Positions 26,519 to 36,615 of a stretch of DNA of 64,000 bases are shown in pieces. The stretch covers positions 62,001 to 126,000 of the forward strand of contig NC_019695.1 in the NCBI RefSeq assembly GCF_000317125.1. The letters are read 5' to 3'. The stretch comes from Chroococcidiopsis thermalis PCC 7203 (GTDB lineage Bacteria; Cyanobacteriota; Cyanobacteriia; Cyanobacteriales; Chroococcidiopsidaceae). How positions within the stretch are numbered: the first letter of the stretch is position 1; every line of letters begins with the position of its first letter. The notes beneath the pieces are model-generated. The model made no database searches and was not told the origin of the DNA. It saw only the letters and a program-made list of their open reading frames with translations. The translations under genes and the position numbers were made by a program.

Positions 26519-26742
26519 TACCAAAAGTACCTGCTGTTACAGGCAGTGAAGTTATTCATGCTCTTGAGAAAGTGGGCTTTCAAGTAGTTCGACAAAAGGG
26601 TATTTATGTCAGAATGCAGCATGAAGACGGAAGAGTAGTGACGATTCCCGTTCATGCTGGTAAAAATGTCGGCAGAGGTTTACTACGTAAAATCTTACGT
26701 GATGCCAAGATGACAAGAGAAGAGTTTATAGACCTGCTTTGA
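26518..26742 (+). CDS. HicA-like toxin, probably degenerate
   Basis: A frame of about 74 residues with the HicA fold (a small double-stranded RNA-binding-like mRNA interferase): IPKVPAVTGSEVIHALEKVG, FQVVRQKGIYVRMQHEDGR, VVTIPVHAGKNVGRGLLRKI, then ILRDAKMTREEFIDLL. Two features suggest loss of function. The conserved GSH carrying the catalytic His is GIY here. At the usual start, where homologs have ATG-CCA, the codon is ATA, directly after the HicB stop and with AAAGG upstream. A TTG at 26452 inside hicB could give a longer, atypical N-terminus instead. The rest of the frame is intact, so it may survive as an RNA-binding or HicB-binding remnant. Confidence 0.72.
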   Translation: MPKVPAVTGSEVIHALEKVGFQVVRQKGIYVRMQHEDGRVVTIPVHAGKNVGRGLLRKILRDAKMTREEFIDLL

Positions 26743-26747
26743 AGAAA

Positions 26748-27323
26748 ATGCTTTCCAGCCGCTTTATCGAAGCACTGACTTACGCTACAGAACTCCATGC
26801 AAAGCAAGTGCGTAAAAGTTCCGGCGTGCCTTATATTTCTCACCTGCTAGGCGTAACCAGTATTGCCTTAGAATATGGAGCAAACGAAGATGAAGCGATC
26901 GCAGCTTTACTCCACGATGCAATTGAAGACCAAGGGGGTGCGGCGACAAGAGAAGAAATTCGCCGTCGTTTTGGCGATACAGTTACCGCGATTGTAGACG
27001 GTTGCACCGACGCAGAAACAATCCCCAAACCACCTTGGAGACAGCGCAAGGAAGCTTATATCGCCACTATTCCTCAAGCATCCCCATCGATAATTTTAGT
27101 CTCAGCTGCCGACAAACTACACAACGCCAGGTCGATCTTAAAAGACTATCGCACTTTAGGCAAAACCGTATGGGAACGATTTAAAGGTGGTAAAGACGGT
27201 ACGCTATGGTACTATCGCGCCGTTGTCGAAGCTTTTATCGCTAGAGAAAAGACACCTTTAATTAAAGAATTAGAACGAGTCGTTGCAGAATTAGAACAAC
27301 TAGTGAAGGATGATAATAGGTAA
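26748..27323 (+). CDS. HD-domain phosphohydrolase, RelA/SpoT-hydrolase-like
   Basis: A 191-residue HD protein resembling small alarmone hydrolases (Mesh1-like) and the hydrolase half of SpoT. Metal-binding signatures are ELHAKQVRKSSGVPYISHLLG, AIAALLHDAIEDQGG (the HD pair followed by ED), RRRFGDTVTAIVDGCTD and AADKLHNARSIL. There is no synthetase, TGS or ACT domain, so it would only hydrolyse its nucleotide, possibly ppGpp. ATG 26748 is chosen; a TTG at 26739 overlaps the HicA stop. It follows the HicBA-like genes with only five bases between, so it may be cotranscribed with them. Confidence 0.85.
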   Translation: MLSSRFIEALTYATELHAKQVRKSSGVPYISHLLGVTSIALEYGANEDEAIAALLHDAIEDQGGAATREEIRRRFGDTVTAIVDGCTDAETIPKPPWRQRKEAYIATIPQASPSIILVSAADKLHNARSILKDYRTLGKTVWERFKGGKDGTLWYYRAVVEAFIAREKTPLIKELERVVAELEQLVKDDNR

Positions 27324-27391
27324 TTGGTAGTTGGTATTTGGTAGTTGCGAATCACCTATTACCTATTACCCATTACCCATTACCTCTGCTT

Positions 27392-28495
27392 ATGGCAAAC
27401 GTCCGTCTAGAAGATATTAAGCGCCGATTTAATAATGTCACTGCGATCGAAGATATTACATTTGAAGTTCCCGATGGAGAATTTTGGGTACTGGTGGGAC
27501 CTTCGGGATGCGGTAAGTCCACGATTTTGAGGACGATCGCGGGATTAGAAACAGCTACATCTGGCAAACTCTATATTGGGGACACGCTGATGAATGATAT
27601 CCCCGCCAGACAGCGCGATGTCGCGATGGTATTTCAAAATTACGCCCTCTACCCTCACATGACGGTAGCAGAAAATATCGCCTTCGGATTGCAAATGCGG
27701 CAAGTCGATCGCAAAATTATCAGAGAACGAGTAGAGACAGTAGCGCGATCGCTTTCTTTAGAAAATCTACTCGATCGCAAACCCAAACAACTATCGGGGG
27801 GACAGCAACAACGGGTAGCATTAGGTAGAGCGATCGCGCGTCAGCCACAAGTATTTTTATTAGATGAACCCCTATCGAATTTAGATGCTCAATTACGAGA
27901 CGATACGCGGGCAGAATTAAAACAGTTACACGCACAATTAGGTGTAACAACTGTGTATGTCACTCACGATCAAGTTGAAGCGATGACATTAGCCGATAAA
28001 ATTGTCGTATTAAATCGCGGCAAGATTCAACAAATCGGCGCACCACAGGAAGTTTATGCCCATCCAGCTAATCAGATGATAGCAACTTTTTTGGGCAACC
28101 CTCCAATGAATATTATGCCTGCTATTTATACAAATCAAGGTTTTCAGATAGGGGAACAACACATTTTTTGTCCGACAGAAATACAACAGAAATTGAATTT
28201 AGCACCAGGAAAACCTGTAGATTTAGGAATTCGTCCTGAGTGTATTTATGTCAATGAACTACTCAGCAGCCAAAACAATACACGCGACTCGCTACTCACG
28301 ACTCACTTAAAAGTAGTAGAACCATTGGGAAGAGAGATTTTAATTAAAGGCAACGTACCAGGAACGAGCGTATTATTAAACGCACAAGTGAGTCCTAATG
28401 TCAATTTACGTGTAGGCGATCGCTTATCTCTGCAACTAGATCTAGATTGTTTATTTGTCTTTGAACCAACTACTGGCGATCGATTGTATCCATAG
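27392..28495 (+). CDS. ABC transporter ATP-binding protein, MalK/UgpC type
   Basis: A 367-residue cytoplasmic ATPase of carbohydrate-type ABC importers. Visible: Walker A VGPSGCGKSTILRT, Q-loop MVFQNYALYPHMTV, signature LSGGQQQRVALGRAIAR, Walker B VFLLDEPLSNLDAQ, and switch His in YVTHDQVEAM, followed by the C-terminal regulatory MOBP/TOBE region (DLGIRPECIYV) typical of MalK. ATG 27392 is chosen; earlier in-frame sequence is STRR (CCATTAC) DNA. No permease or binding-protein gene is adjacent, as is common in cyanobacteria, where one such ATPase can serve several importers. Candidate substrates include glucosylglycerol, trehalose or sn-glycerol-3-phosphate; none is provable here. Confidence 0.92.
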   Translation: MANVRLEDIKRRFNNVTAIEDITFEVPDGEFWVLVGPSGCGKSTILRTIAGLETATSGKLYIGDTLMNDIPARQRDVAMVFQNYALYPHMTVAENIAFGLQMRQVDRKIIRERVETVARSLSLENLLDRKPKQLSGGQQQRVALGRAIARQPQVFLLDEPLSNLDAQLRDDTRAELKQLHAQLGVTTVYVTHDQVEAMTLADKIVVLNRGKIQQIGAPQEVYAHPANQMIATFLGNPPMNIMPAIYTNQGFQIGEQHIFCPTEIQQKLNLAPGKPVDLGIRPECIYVNELLSSQNNTRDSLLTTHLKVVEPLGREILIKGNVPGTSVLLNAQVSPNVNLRVGDRLSLQLDLDCLFVFEPTTGDRLYP

Positions 28496-28616
28496 TAAAG
28501 CGCAAATTCCCCCTCAGATAGAGCAGCAAGCGCGATCGCACGTGTTACAATTCTTAATAATTGACAAGGAAACAGAGCAGGGGACGCTTTCAGTATTCCT
28601 CTGCCTTTTTATTTGG

Positions 28617-30485
<1,869 letters not shown>

Positions 30486-31124
30486 GCTGCAACCTTTAAT
30501 GGACGATCGGTCATCTAAAATACATTTTCTTAATTTAGCGCTAGTACTGACTCAAGATCGCTCTCATTCTGGCTAGATTTTTGCAGGCGATCGCTCAGTT
30601 TTTCTATTTCTGATGAGGAGGTTACCCGAATCTGCCTAATATGGAGCGATTCAATGCCTACTATCCGTCTGCTACTAGTCTTAATCAAAAAAATATGAAA
30701 ACTACATATTACATTCACCGTTTTTCAGTATTATTATCAGTAATCCCTGTATCAATCTTTATCTGAAACTATTGCGATCGCTACAATCTTCTGGCAATTT
30801 TTTATGCTAGATATATTATTTTGCATATTCATATGATTCAAATACTTAATCCTGCATAAGTTTCGTACTTAAATTTTGTATTTCAATCTTTTTAGCTTGC
30901 TTTCAAAAGGAGAAAACTTCTGATTTAACTTATGTGATTTTATAGCAATCCAATTTGATTCATGAACGTGGAGCAGGCTTCTAGCCTGCGGCTGGCTAGA
31001 AGCACAAATCATTTAGAACTGCTATAGCAGTTTCTCGTATAGAGACGTTACATATAACGTTTCTATACGAGCAATCAATTTCACGATTAACTATTAAGAA
31101 TTAAGAGTTAAGAATTAAAAGCAA
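30486..31124. other. Intergenic region with two palindromes
   Basis: About 640 AT-rich bases between the divergent ABC exporter and NRPS genes. It holds a hairpin GCTTCTAGCC/GGCTAGAAGC (30977-31003) and a 38-base palindrome with arms CTCGTATAGAGACGTTA and TAACGTTTCTATACGAG (31034-31071), about 55 bases before the NRPS start. No gene is seen. Both promoters should lie here. Confidence 0.6.
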
Positions 31125-34100
31125 ATGAAAGTAACAACTATAGAAACCGCGTACCCACTTTCACCAATGCAGCAGGGAATGCTGTTTCATAGCCTCCACG
31201 CTCAACAATCTGGAGTTGATATCGAGCAGGTAATTTGTTCGATCCGCGATCGCCTCAATATTTCTGCTTTTATTCAAGCATGGCAACGAGTTGTGGAACG
31301 CCACCCAGTTTTAAGAACGAGCTTTGATTGGAAAAGCGATCGTCAACCATTACAATGCGTCCACCTACAACCCGCTATTGAGATAGAACGAGAAGATTGG
31401 CGTAGCTTGTCAGCGATGGAACAAGAACAACAGTTGCAAGTATATCTTCAGCGCGATCGCGCCCTTGGCTTTCAGATGGATCGCTTGCCATTAATGCGTT
31501 TAGCTCTGGTGCAGCTCGGCGATCGTGACTACCGCTTGATTTGGACTTTTCATCATGCCATATTAGACGGTCGGTCTTTGCATATAGTTCTCAAAGAAGT
31601 TTTTACTTTTTACGATGCTTTCTGCCTGGGAGAGGACTTAGAAATACCACAACCTCGTCCTTATCAAGATTACATCCAATGGTTACAGCAAGATTGGTCA
31701 AAAACCGCCAACTTTTGGCAACAACGACTCAAAGGCTTTACTGCACCAACTCCATTAATAGCTAACTCAACATTAGCTAAAACCTTAAATACAGACTTAG
31801 AGATCGTCGATCGCAGTTTTGGCGATCGCGAACTGCGACTGTCAGAGCAAACGACAGCGATATTAAAATCTTTGGCACAACAACACCAGCTCACGCTTAA
31901 CACTTTGGTACAGGGAGCTTGGGCTATACTACTGAGTCGCTACAGTCGCGAAACCGATATTGTCTTTGGAGCCACGAGAGCTTGCCGTCACTCCTCTGTA
32001 GCCGGAGCTGAGTCTATGGTAGGACTGCTGATTAATACCCTACCAGTGCGGGTCAATGTCTCGCCAGAGCAACAGCTTTTACCGTGGTTGCAGGAATTGC
32101 GATCGCAGTGGGTGACTTTGCGCGACTACGAACATACTCCTTTAGTCAAGATTCAAGGTTGGAGCGACGTTCCAAGTGGTACGCCTCTATTTAATAGCCT
32201 TTTGGTCTTTGAAAACTACGAATTGAATTCGGCTTTACGCGCTCAAGGTAGTCGATGGCAAAATCTAGAATTCCGATTAGAAGAACAAACGAATTATCCA
32301 CTCACCTTAGTTAGCTGCGCTGCATCAGAGCTTTTACTCAAACTCAAATACGATCGACAAAGATTCGACGATGCAACAATTGAGCGAATGCTAGGACATT
32401 TGCAAACCTTGCTGTCGAGCATGGCAACAAACCCCGAGCAGTGCATTGGAGAATTGCCCCTGTTGACAACAGCAGAACGCGATCGCATCGTGCGGGAGTG
32501 GAACGACACCGAGACGGATTTTTCCCAAGAGCTTTGCATTCATCAGCTATTTGAAGCACAGGTAGAACTGACACCCGAAGCCGTTGCCGTTGTTTTTGAA
32601 GATCGACAGCTCACTTACAGAGAACTGAACTGGAGAGCCAATCAATTAGCACGACACTTACAGCAATTAGGCGTGAAGCCAGGAGTTCTGGTTGCCGTAT
32701 ATTTAGAGCGATCGCTAGAGACAGTCGTAGCAGTCATGGGGATTTTGAAAGCGGGGGGTGCATACGTACCGCTCGAACCCAGCTTTCCCAAAGCACGCAT
32801 TCAACTACTACTTTCTTCACTGGCGATCGATTGTCTGGTAACGCAAACTTCACTGCTACCAAATCTTGACGAGATTCAATCTCAACTTCCCGCGCTACAA
32901 CACTTAATTTGTTTGGATGCTGAAAAACGTGACATTGGTAGGGGCGCACAGCCGTGCGCCCCTACAAAAGATACAAAGAAAATATTCGATCGCCAAATTT
33001 GGCTGCGTGCAGATCTGGATCGACTCCCTACCGACAACTTACCCCTGTCCGCTAGCTCAGATGATGTCGCCTACGTAATCTTTACCTCTGGTTCCACCGG
33101 AACGCCGAAAGGAGTTGTAGTTCGCCATCAACCCGTCATCAACCTAATTCAGTGGGTAAACAAAACTTTTGCCGTCAACTCTTCCGATAGAGTTTTATTC
33201 GTCACATCCTTGTGCTTCGACCTGTCAGTTTATGACATTTTCGGGCTTTTAGCCGCAGGTGGATCGATTCGAGTCGTATCTAACCGTGACGTACAAGATC
33301 CAGAAGCTTTGTTGCGCATATTGCGTGACGAACCAATTACGTTCTGGGACTCTGCACCACCTGCACTGCAACAACTCGCTACTTTTTTCCCCAAGATCGA
33401 ATGGGGCGATCGCTATCCCCAACTGCGGTTAGTATTTATGAGTGGTGATTGGATACCAGTAAAGTTACCAGACACACTCAAAGCTACATTCCCAGGAGTT
33501 AAAGTCATTAGTCTCGGCGGAGCAACCGAAGCCACAGTCTGGTCTAATTATTATCCAATTCAAACAGTCGAGCCGCATTGGGTAAGTATTCCCTACGGTA
33601 AACCAATTCAAAATGCCCGCTATCACATTCTCGACTCTTATCTCAACCCCTGTCCGGTTGGCGTGGCTGGAGAGTTACATATTGGTGGCAAATGTCTTGC
33701 CTCTGGCTATTTAAATCAGCCCGATCTCACTGCCCAAAAATTTATTCCCGACCCCTTTAGCGACGATCCAACAGCACGACTCTATAAGACGGGAGACTTA
33801 GCCCGCTATCTCCCAGACGGTAACATTGAATTTCTCGGTCGCATCGACCATCAAGTTAAAATTCGCGGTTTTCGGATCGAGTTGGGAGAAATTGAAACCG
33901 TACTGGCACAACATCCACAAGTGAGAGAAACTGTCATCCTGGTACGGGAAGACGAGCCAGGAAATAAGCGATTAGTGGCGTATGTCGTAGGACATCAGCC
34001 TGCACCTGCTACGAGCGAACTGCGGCGTTTCCTTCAGGAAAGATTACCAGAGTACATGGTTCCTGCTGCTTTCGTGGCGATCGCCGAAATCCCGCTCACT

Positions 34101-35285
34101 TCTAACGGTAAAGTAGACCGTCGCGCTTTACCAATTCCCGATCGCGATCGACCCAATCTAGAAAAGGCTTTTGCTGCTCCTAGCAACGCCGTGGAACTCC
34201 AATTAACCCAAATTTGGTCGGAAGTTCTAGGTATTCAATCAATTGGAGTCAGCGATAATTTTTTCGAGCTAGGAGGACATTCGCTGTTAGCCGTACAGCT
34301 ATTTACCCAAATCGAAAGCAAGTTTGGCATAAAACTTCCCTTAGCAACTTTGTTTCAAGCACCAACAATCGAGCAACTAGCCAATATAATCGGTCAACCG
34401 CAACAGTTAGTTTCTTGGTCTTCATTAGTGGCAATTCAGCCTCACGGAGATCGATCTCCTTTATTCTGCATCCACGCGCTGGGGGGAAACGTTCTCGGCT
34501 ACCAAAAGTTAGTTCGTCATTTAGGTTCGGAACAACCTGTTTATGGATTGCAAGCACGGGGGTTAGATGGTAAACAAAACCCTCACACCAAAGTTGAAGA
34601 CATGGCAGCCGATTATATTCAAGAAATGCAGACGGTTCAGCCCAATAGTCCTTATTTGTTGTGTGGCTTTTCCAGTGGAGGTACGGTAGCTTTTGAGATG
34701 GCGCGACAGTTACAAGCGCAGGGTGAGGAAGTAGCTTTACTCGCCATGTTCGACACTTACAGCCCCCGTTTATTTATTCACAATCCCTCGCTATTTCGCA
34801 CGATTTCTACTTATTTACATACTCTTTGGCGATTGCCGCTCCCAGAAAAACAAACTTATTTTCTGCAAAAGTTAGATTGGATGCACTCGCTGTTGACTGG
34901 CAAACAAAGCAGTAAATATGACCTGTGGAACAACTACGCTTTATCTGAAAATGCCAACCCTTACGATATGGTGCTAATTGAGGCGCTAAAGCAGGCAACA
35001 ATGGTAGATTACGTTCCGCAAAGTTACTCCGGTCGAGTGGCTCTGTTTACGAGTAAAGAAGTTTTGAGATGGTGTTACTCTACACCCGATCGCGGTTGGA
35101 ATAGCTTTGTCGAGCCAGGAGTCGAGATCCATGAAATACCTGGTACGCATTTGGGTTTGTTGGACGAACCAAACGTGCAAGTATTAGCTAGTAAACTCAA
35201 GGCATGTTTGGAGCAAGCACAAATAGGCGATCGCACGTTAAGCTTAGTCGGTAACAGTTGTGTCATGGAGCTGTCAATCGGCTGA
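31125..35285 (+). CDS. Single-module nonribosomal peptide synthetase (C-A-PCP-TE)
   Basis: A 1386-residue NRPS holding one complete module. The condensation domain (about 1-440) has HHAILDG at 143-149. The adenylation domain (about 465-990) shows LKAGGAYVPLEP, FTSGSTGTPKGVVVRH at about 653 and YKTGDLARYLPDG. My reading of the specificity pocket is roughly D-L-Y-D-M-S-L-V-W, closest to Cys-type codes I know. The carrier protein has FFELGGHSLLAVQ (Ser near 1052). The thioesterase has GFSSGG near 1181. A palindromic repeat is read in frame at residues about 605-613. With a C domain and a TE but no other module, it must take an acyl or peptidyl donor from a separate protein. The start follows AGAATTAAAAGC, with a weak ribosome-binding site. 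The product is unknown. Confidence 0.93.
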   Translation: MKVTTIETAYPLSPMQQGMLFHSLHAQQSGVDIEQVICSIRDRLNISAFIQAWQRVVERHPVLRTSFDWKSDRQPLQCVHLQPAIEIEREDWRSLSAMEQEQQLQVYLQRDRALGFQMDRLPLMRLALVQLGDRDYRLIWTFHHAILDGRSLHIVLKEVFTFYDAFCLGEDLEIPQPRPYQDYIQWLQQDWSKTANFWQQRLKGFTAPTPLIANSTLAKTLNTDLEIVDRSFGDRELRLSEQTTAILKSLAQQHQLTLNTLVQGAWAILLSRYSRETDIVFGATRACRHSSVAGAESMVGLLINTLPVRVNVSPEQQLLPWLQELRSQWVTLRDYEHTPLVKIQGWSDVPSGTPLFNSLLVFENYELNSALRAQGSRWQNLEFRLEEQTNYPLTLVSCAASELLLKLKYDRQRFDDATIERMLGHLQTLLSSMATNPEQCIGELPLLTTAERDRIVREWNDTETDFSQELCIHQLFEAQVELTPEAVAVVFEDRQLTYRELNWRANQLARHLQQLGVKPGVLVAVYLERSLETVVAVMGILKAGGAYVPLEPSFPKARIQLLLSSLAIDCLVTQTSLLPNLDEIQSQLPALQHLICLDAEKRDIGRGAQPCAPTKDTKKIFDRQIWLRADLDRLPTDNLPLSASSDDVAYVIFTSGSTGTPKGVVVRHQPVINLIQWVNKTFAVNSSDRVLFVTSLCFDLSVYDIFGLLAAGGSIRVVSNRDVQDPEALLRILRDEPITFWDSAPPALQQLATFFPKIEWGDRYPQLRLVFMSGDWIPVKLPDTLKATFPGVKVISLGGATEATVWSNYYPIQTVEPHWVSIPYGKPIQNARYHILDSYLNPCPVGVAGELHIGGKCLASGYLNQPDLTAQKFIPDPFSDDPTARLYKTGDLARYLPDGNIEFLGRIDHQVKIRGFRIELGEIETVLAQHPQVRETVILVREDEPGNKRLVAYVVGHQPAPATSELRRFLQERLPEYMVPAAFVAIAEIPLTSNGKVDRRALPIPDRDRPNLEKAFAAPSNAVELQLTQIWSEVLGIQSIGVSDNFFELGGHSLLAVQLFTQIESKFGIKLPLATLFQAPTIEQLANIIGQPQQLVSWSSLVAIQPHGDRSPLFCIHALGGNVLGYQKLVRHLGSEQPVYGLQARGLDGKQNPHTKVEDMAADYIQEMQTVQPNSPYLLCGFSSGGTVAFEMARQLQAQGEEVALLAMFDTYSPRLFIHNPSLFRTISTYLHTLWRLPLPEKQTYFLQKLDWMHSLLTGKQSSKYDLWNNYALSENANPYDMVLIEALKQATMVDYVPQSYSGRVALFTSKEVLRWCYSTPDRGWNSFVEPGVEIHEIPGTHLGLLDEPNVQVLASKLKACLEQAQIGDRTLSLVGNSCVMELSIG
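32938..32965. repeat. GGGGCGCAC palindrome inside NRPS adenylation domain
   Basis: GTAGGGGCGCAC-AGCC-GTGCGCCCCTAC, a perfect 12-bp stem, is translated in frame as GRGAQPCAP. The same palindrome occurs between genes at 23315, 42401 and 47687. Confidence 0.9.
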
Positions 35286-35418
35286 TTGCTGACAAAATCG
35301 TCGTTTGCAGTTCTGTGTCGCGAGCGATCGCATTCTTGCTAGAGATACTATCCGCTAAAATACAAACAAGAAAGTACAAACAAGCGCGATCGCTCGTTGT
35401 TTATTCTCTAGCTTGCAG

Positions 35419-35922
35419 ATGTCTACAGAAGTTTACCTACTGTTCGAGAACCTGCTGTTTTTTGCGATCGCCACGTCCTTTTTTGCCCTCGTTGGCTGGG
35501 CGTGGAGACACTCAAAACCTTTTTATCTTCCCGAACCACTGCCTGAGTGGTTCAAAATATGGTTTGGTACGGTACAGATTATCGCATTATTGCTACCAAT
35601 AGCCGCTTTGCTGTGGGGAATTTGGCAGGGCTACTCCAGCATTTTAACTGTACTGATACCATACTTAGTCATGCTGGGTCTGCAAATTCTTTCCGAAATT
35701 GTCACCCTGAGATATTTTCATACTGTTGTGTGGGTCATGGTTCCTTATCTTTACTTGCCTTATCGTATCTGGCAGCTGTATGAAGGCATGACACTACTAA
35801 GCCCAACTGATGAACTGCTTTGGATAAAGAATTTATTACTTGTCAATATTGTGTTGTGGGCTTTGAACTACGCCCTCGATTTATCCCAACTCCCAAGACT
35901 ATTACGATGGGAAAGTAAGTAG
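35419..35922 (+). CDS. Small membrane protein of unknown function
   Basis: A 167-residue integral membrane protein with four or five hydrophobic segments (near residues 8-24 LLFFAIATSFFALVGWAW, 47-66 IIALLLPIAALLWGIW, 72-92 LTVLIPYLVMLGLQIL, 101-117 and 136-152). No known signature is visible. ATG 35419 is chosen over an in-frame TTG two codons earlier. It starts about 130 bases after the NRPS stop on the same strand; cotranscription is possible, but a functional link is only positional. It could be a DUF-type cyanobacterial membrane protein. Confidence 0.7.
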   Translation: MSTEVYLLFENLLFFAIATSFFALVGWAWRHSKPFYLPEPLPEWFKIWFGTVQIIALLLPIAALLWGIWQGYSSILTVLIPYLVMLGLQILSEIVTLRYFHTVVWVMVPYLYLPYRIWQLYEGMTLLSPTDELLWIKNLLLVNIVLWALNYALDLSQLPRLLRWESK

Positions 35923-35956
35923 TAAGTAGTTAGTTTTTGGTTGTTGGTAATATCGA

Positions 35957-36307
35957 TTATCCGTCACTCAATAACGCTTCAAACTCTGCCTTTAAACCAT
36001 TGACATCTGCTACTCTTGCTACTAATAAATTATCTTTGCCACCAGCATCGTCAAAACGAGATTTCCAATACTGAACCGTGTCTGAGTTACGCATCCAAAA
36101 ACTAACGACGGTATCGATGACTTGCTCTAAATTCCAATCTTGTTTGCAGGGAATAGTTTCTATCGATTTTAAAAAAGCATCCAAGGTACATTTGTATGCT
36201 CCTAAATACTCTACTCCTCGACACTGAGGAACTTGTACGACTTGCTGTTGATGCTGAAAAAAGTAGAGAATCGGCGACACCCCTACAATTTCAAATGTAT
36301 ATTCCAT
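35957..36307 (-). CDS. Small hypothetical protein
   Basis: A 116-residue soluble protein that I do not recognise: a beta-rich start (MEYTFEIVGVSPILYFFQHQQQ), a middle with Cys (VPQCRGVEYLGAYKCTLD), an amphipathic helix (FLKSIETIPCKQDWNLEQV), and an end with GKDNLLVARVADVNGLKAEF. No signal peptide or membrane helix is seen. It is convergent with the preceding membrane-protein gene and divergent from the EamA transporter. Codon use resembles its neighbours, which supports a real gene. Confidence 0.6.
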   Translation of the reverse strand: MEYTFEIVGVSPILYFFQHQQQVVQVPQCRGVEYLGAYKCTLDAFLKSIETIPCKQDWNLEQVIDTVVSFWMRNSDTVQYWKSRFDDAGGKDNLLVARVADVNGLKAEFEALLSDG

Positions 36308-36499
36308 CTTGACCTCTTAATATTAGTTATCAGTTGTCAATTGTCAGCGATCGGTAGCTAAGCTCTTTTCTAGTCACCAGCCACTAGCCACTTAATAGTC
36401 CTTATTATTTAGCAATTGTTATAGCTGTAATTAAGGTGATTTGACATCCGAAAAAAGGCGGAGAATGAGCTATATCATGAGAAATATTAAGTTAAGAAA

Positions 36500-36526
36500 T
36501 TAGCACTGTTGGCTCTTGAGTGCTAA
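36500..36526. promoter_or_regulatory. CIRCE element 1 (HrcA operator)
   Basis: TTAGCACTG-N9-GAGTGCTAA: the consensus CIRCE is TTAGCACTC-N9-GAGTGCTAA, so only one base differs. CIRCE is the binding site of the heat-shock repressor HrcA. Confidence 0.85.
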
Positions 36527-36543
36527 AAAGTAACATACAAAAA

Positions 36544-36570
36544 TTAGCACTAAAGTACTTTGAGTGCTAA
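36544..36570. promoter_or_regulatory. CIRCE element 2 (HrcA operator)
   Basis: TTAGCACTA-N9-GAGTGCTAA, again one base from consensus at the same position as in element 1. It lies 44 bases (about four helical turns) from element 1 and 45 bases before the predicted start of the EamA transporter. Confidence 0.87.
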
Positions 36571-36615
36571 CCTGAAAAAGGCGTTATAGTATTTTATCTA
36601 AAACATTAAAAAGAG

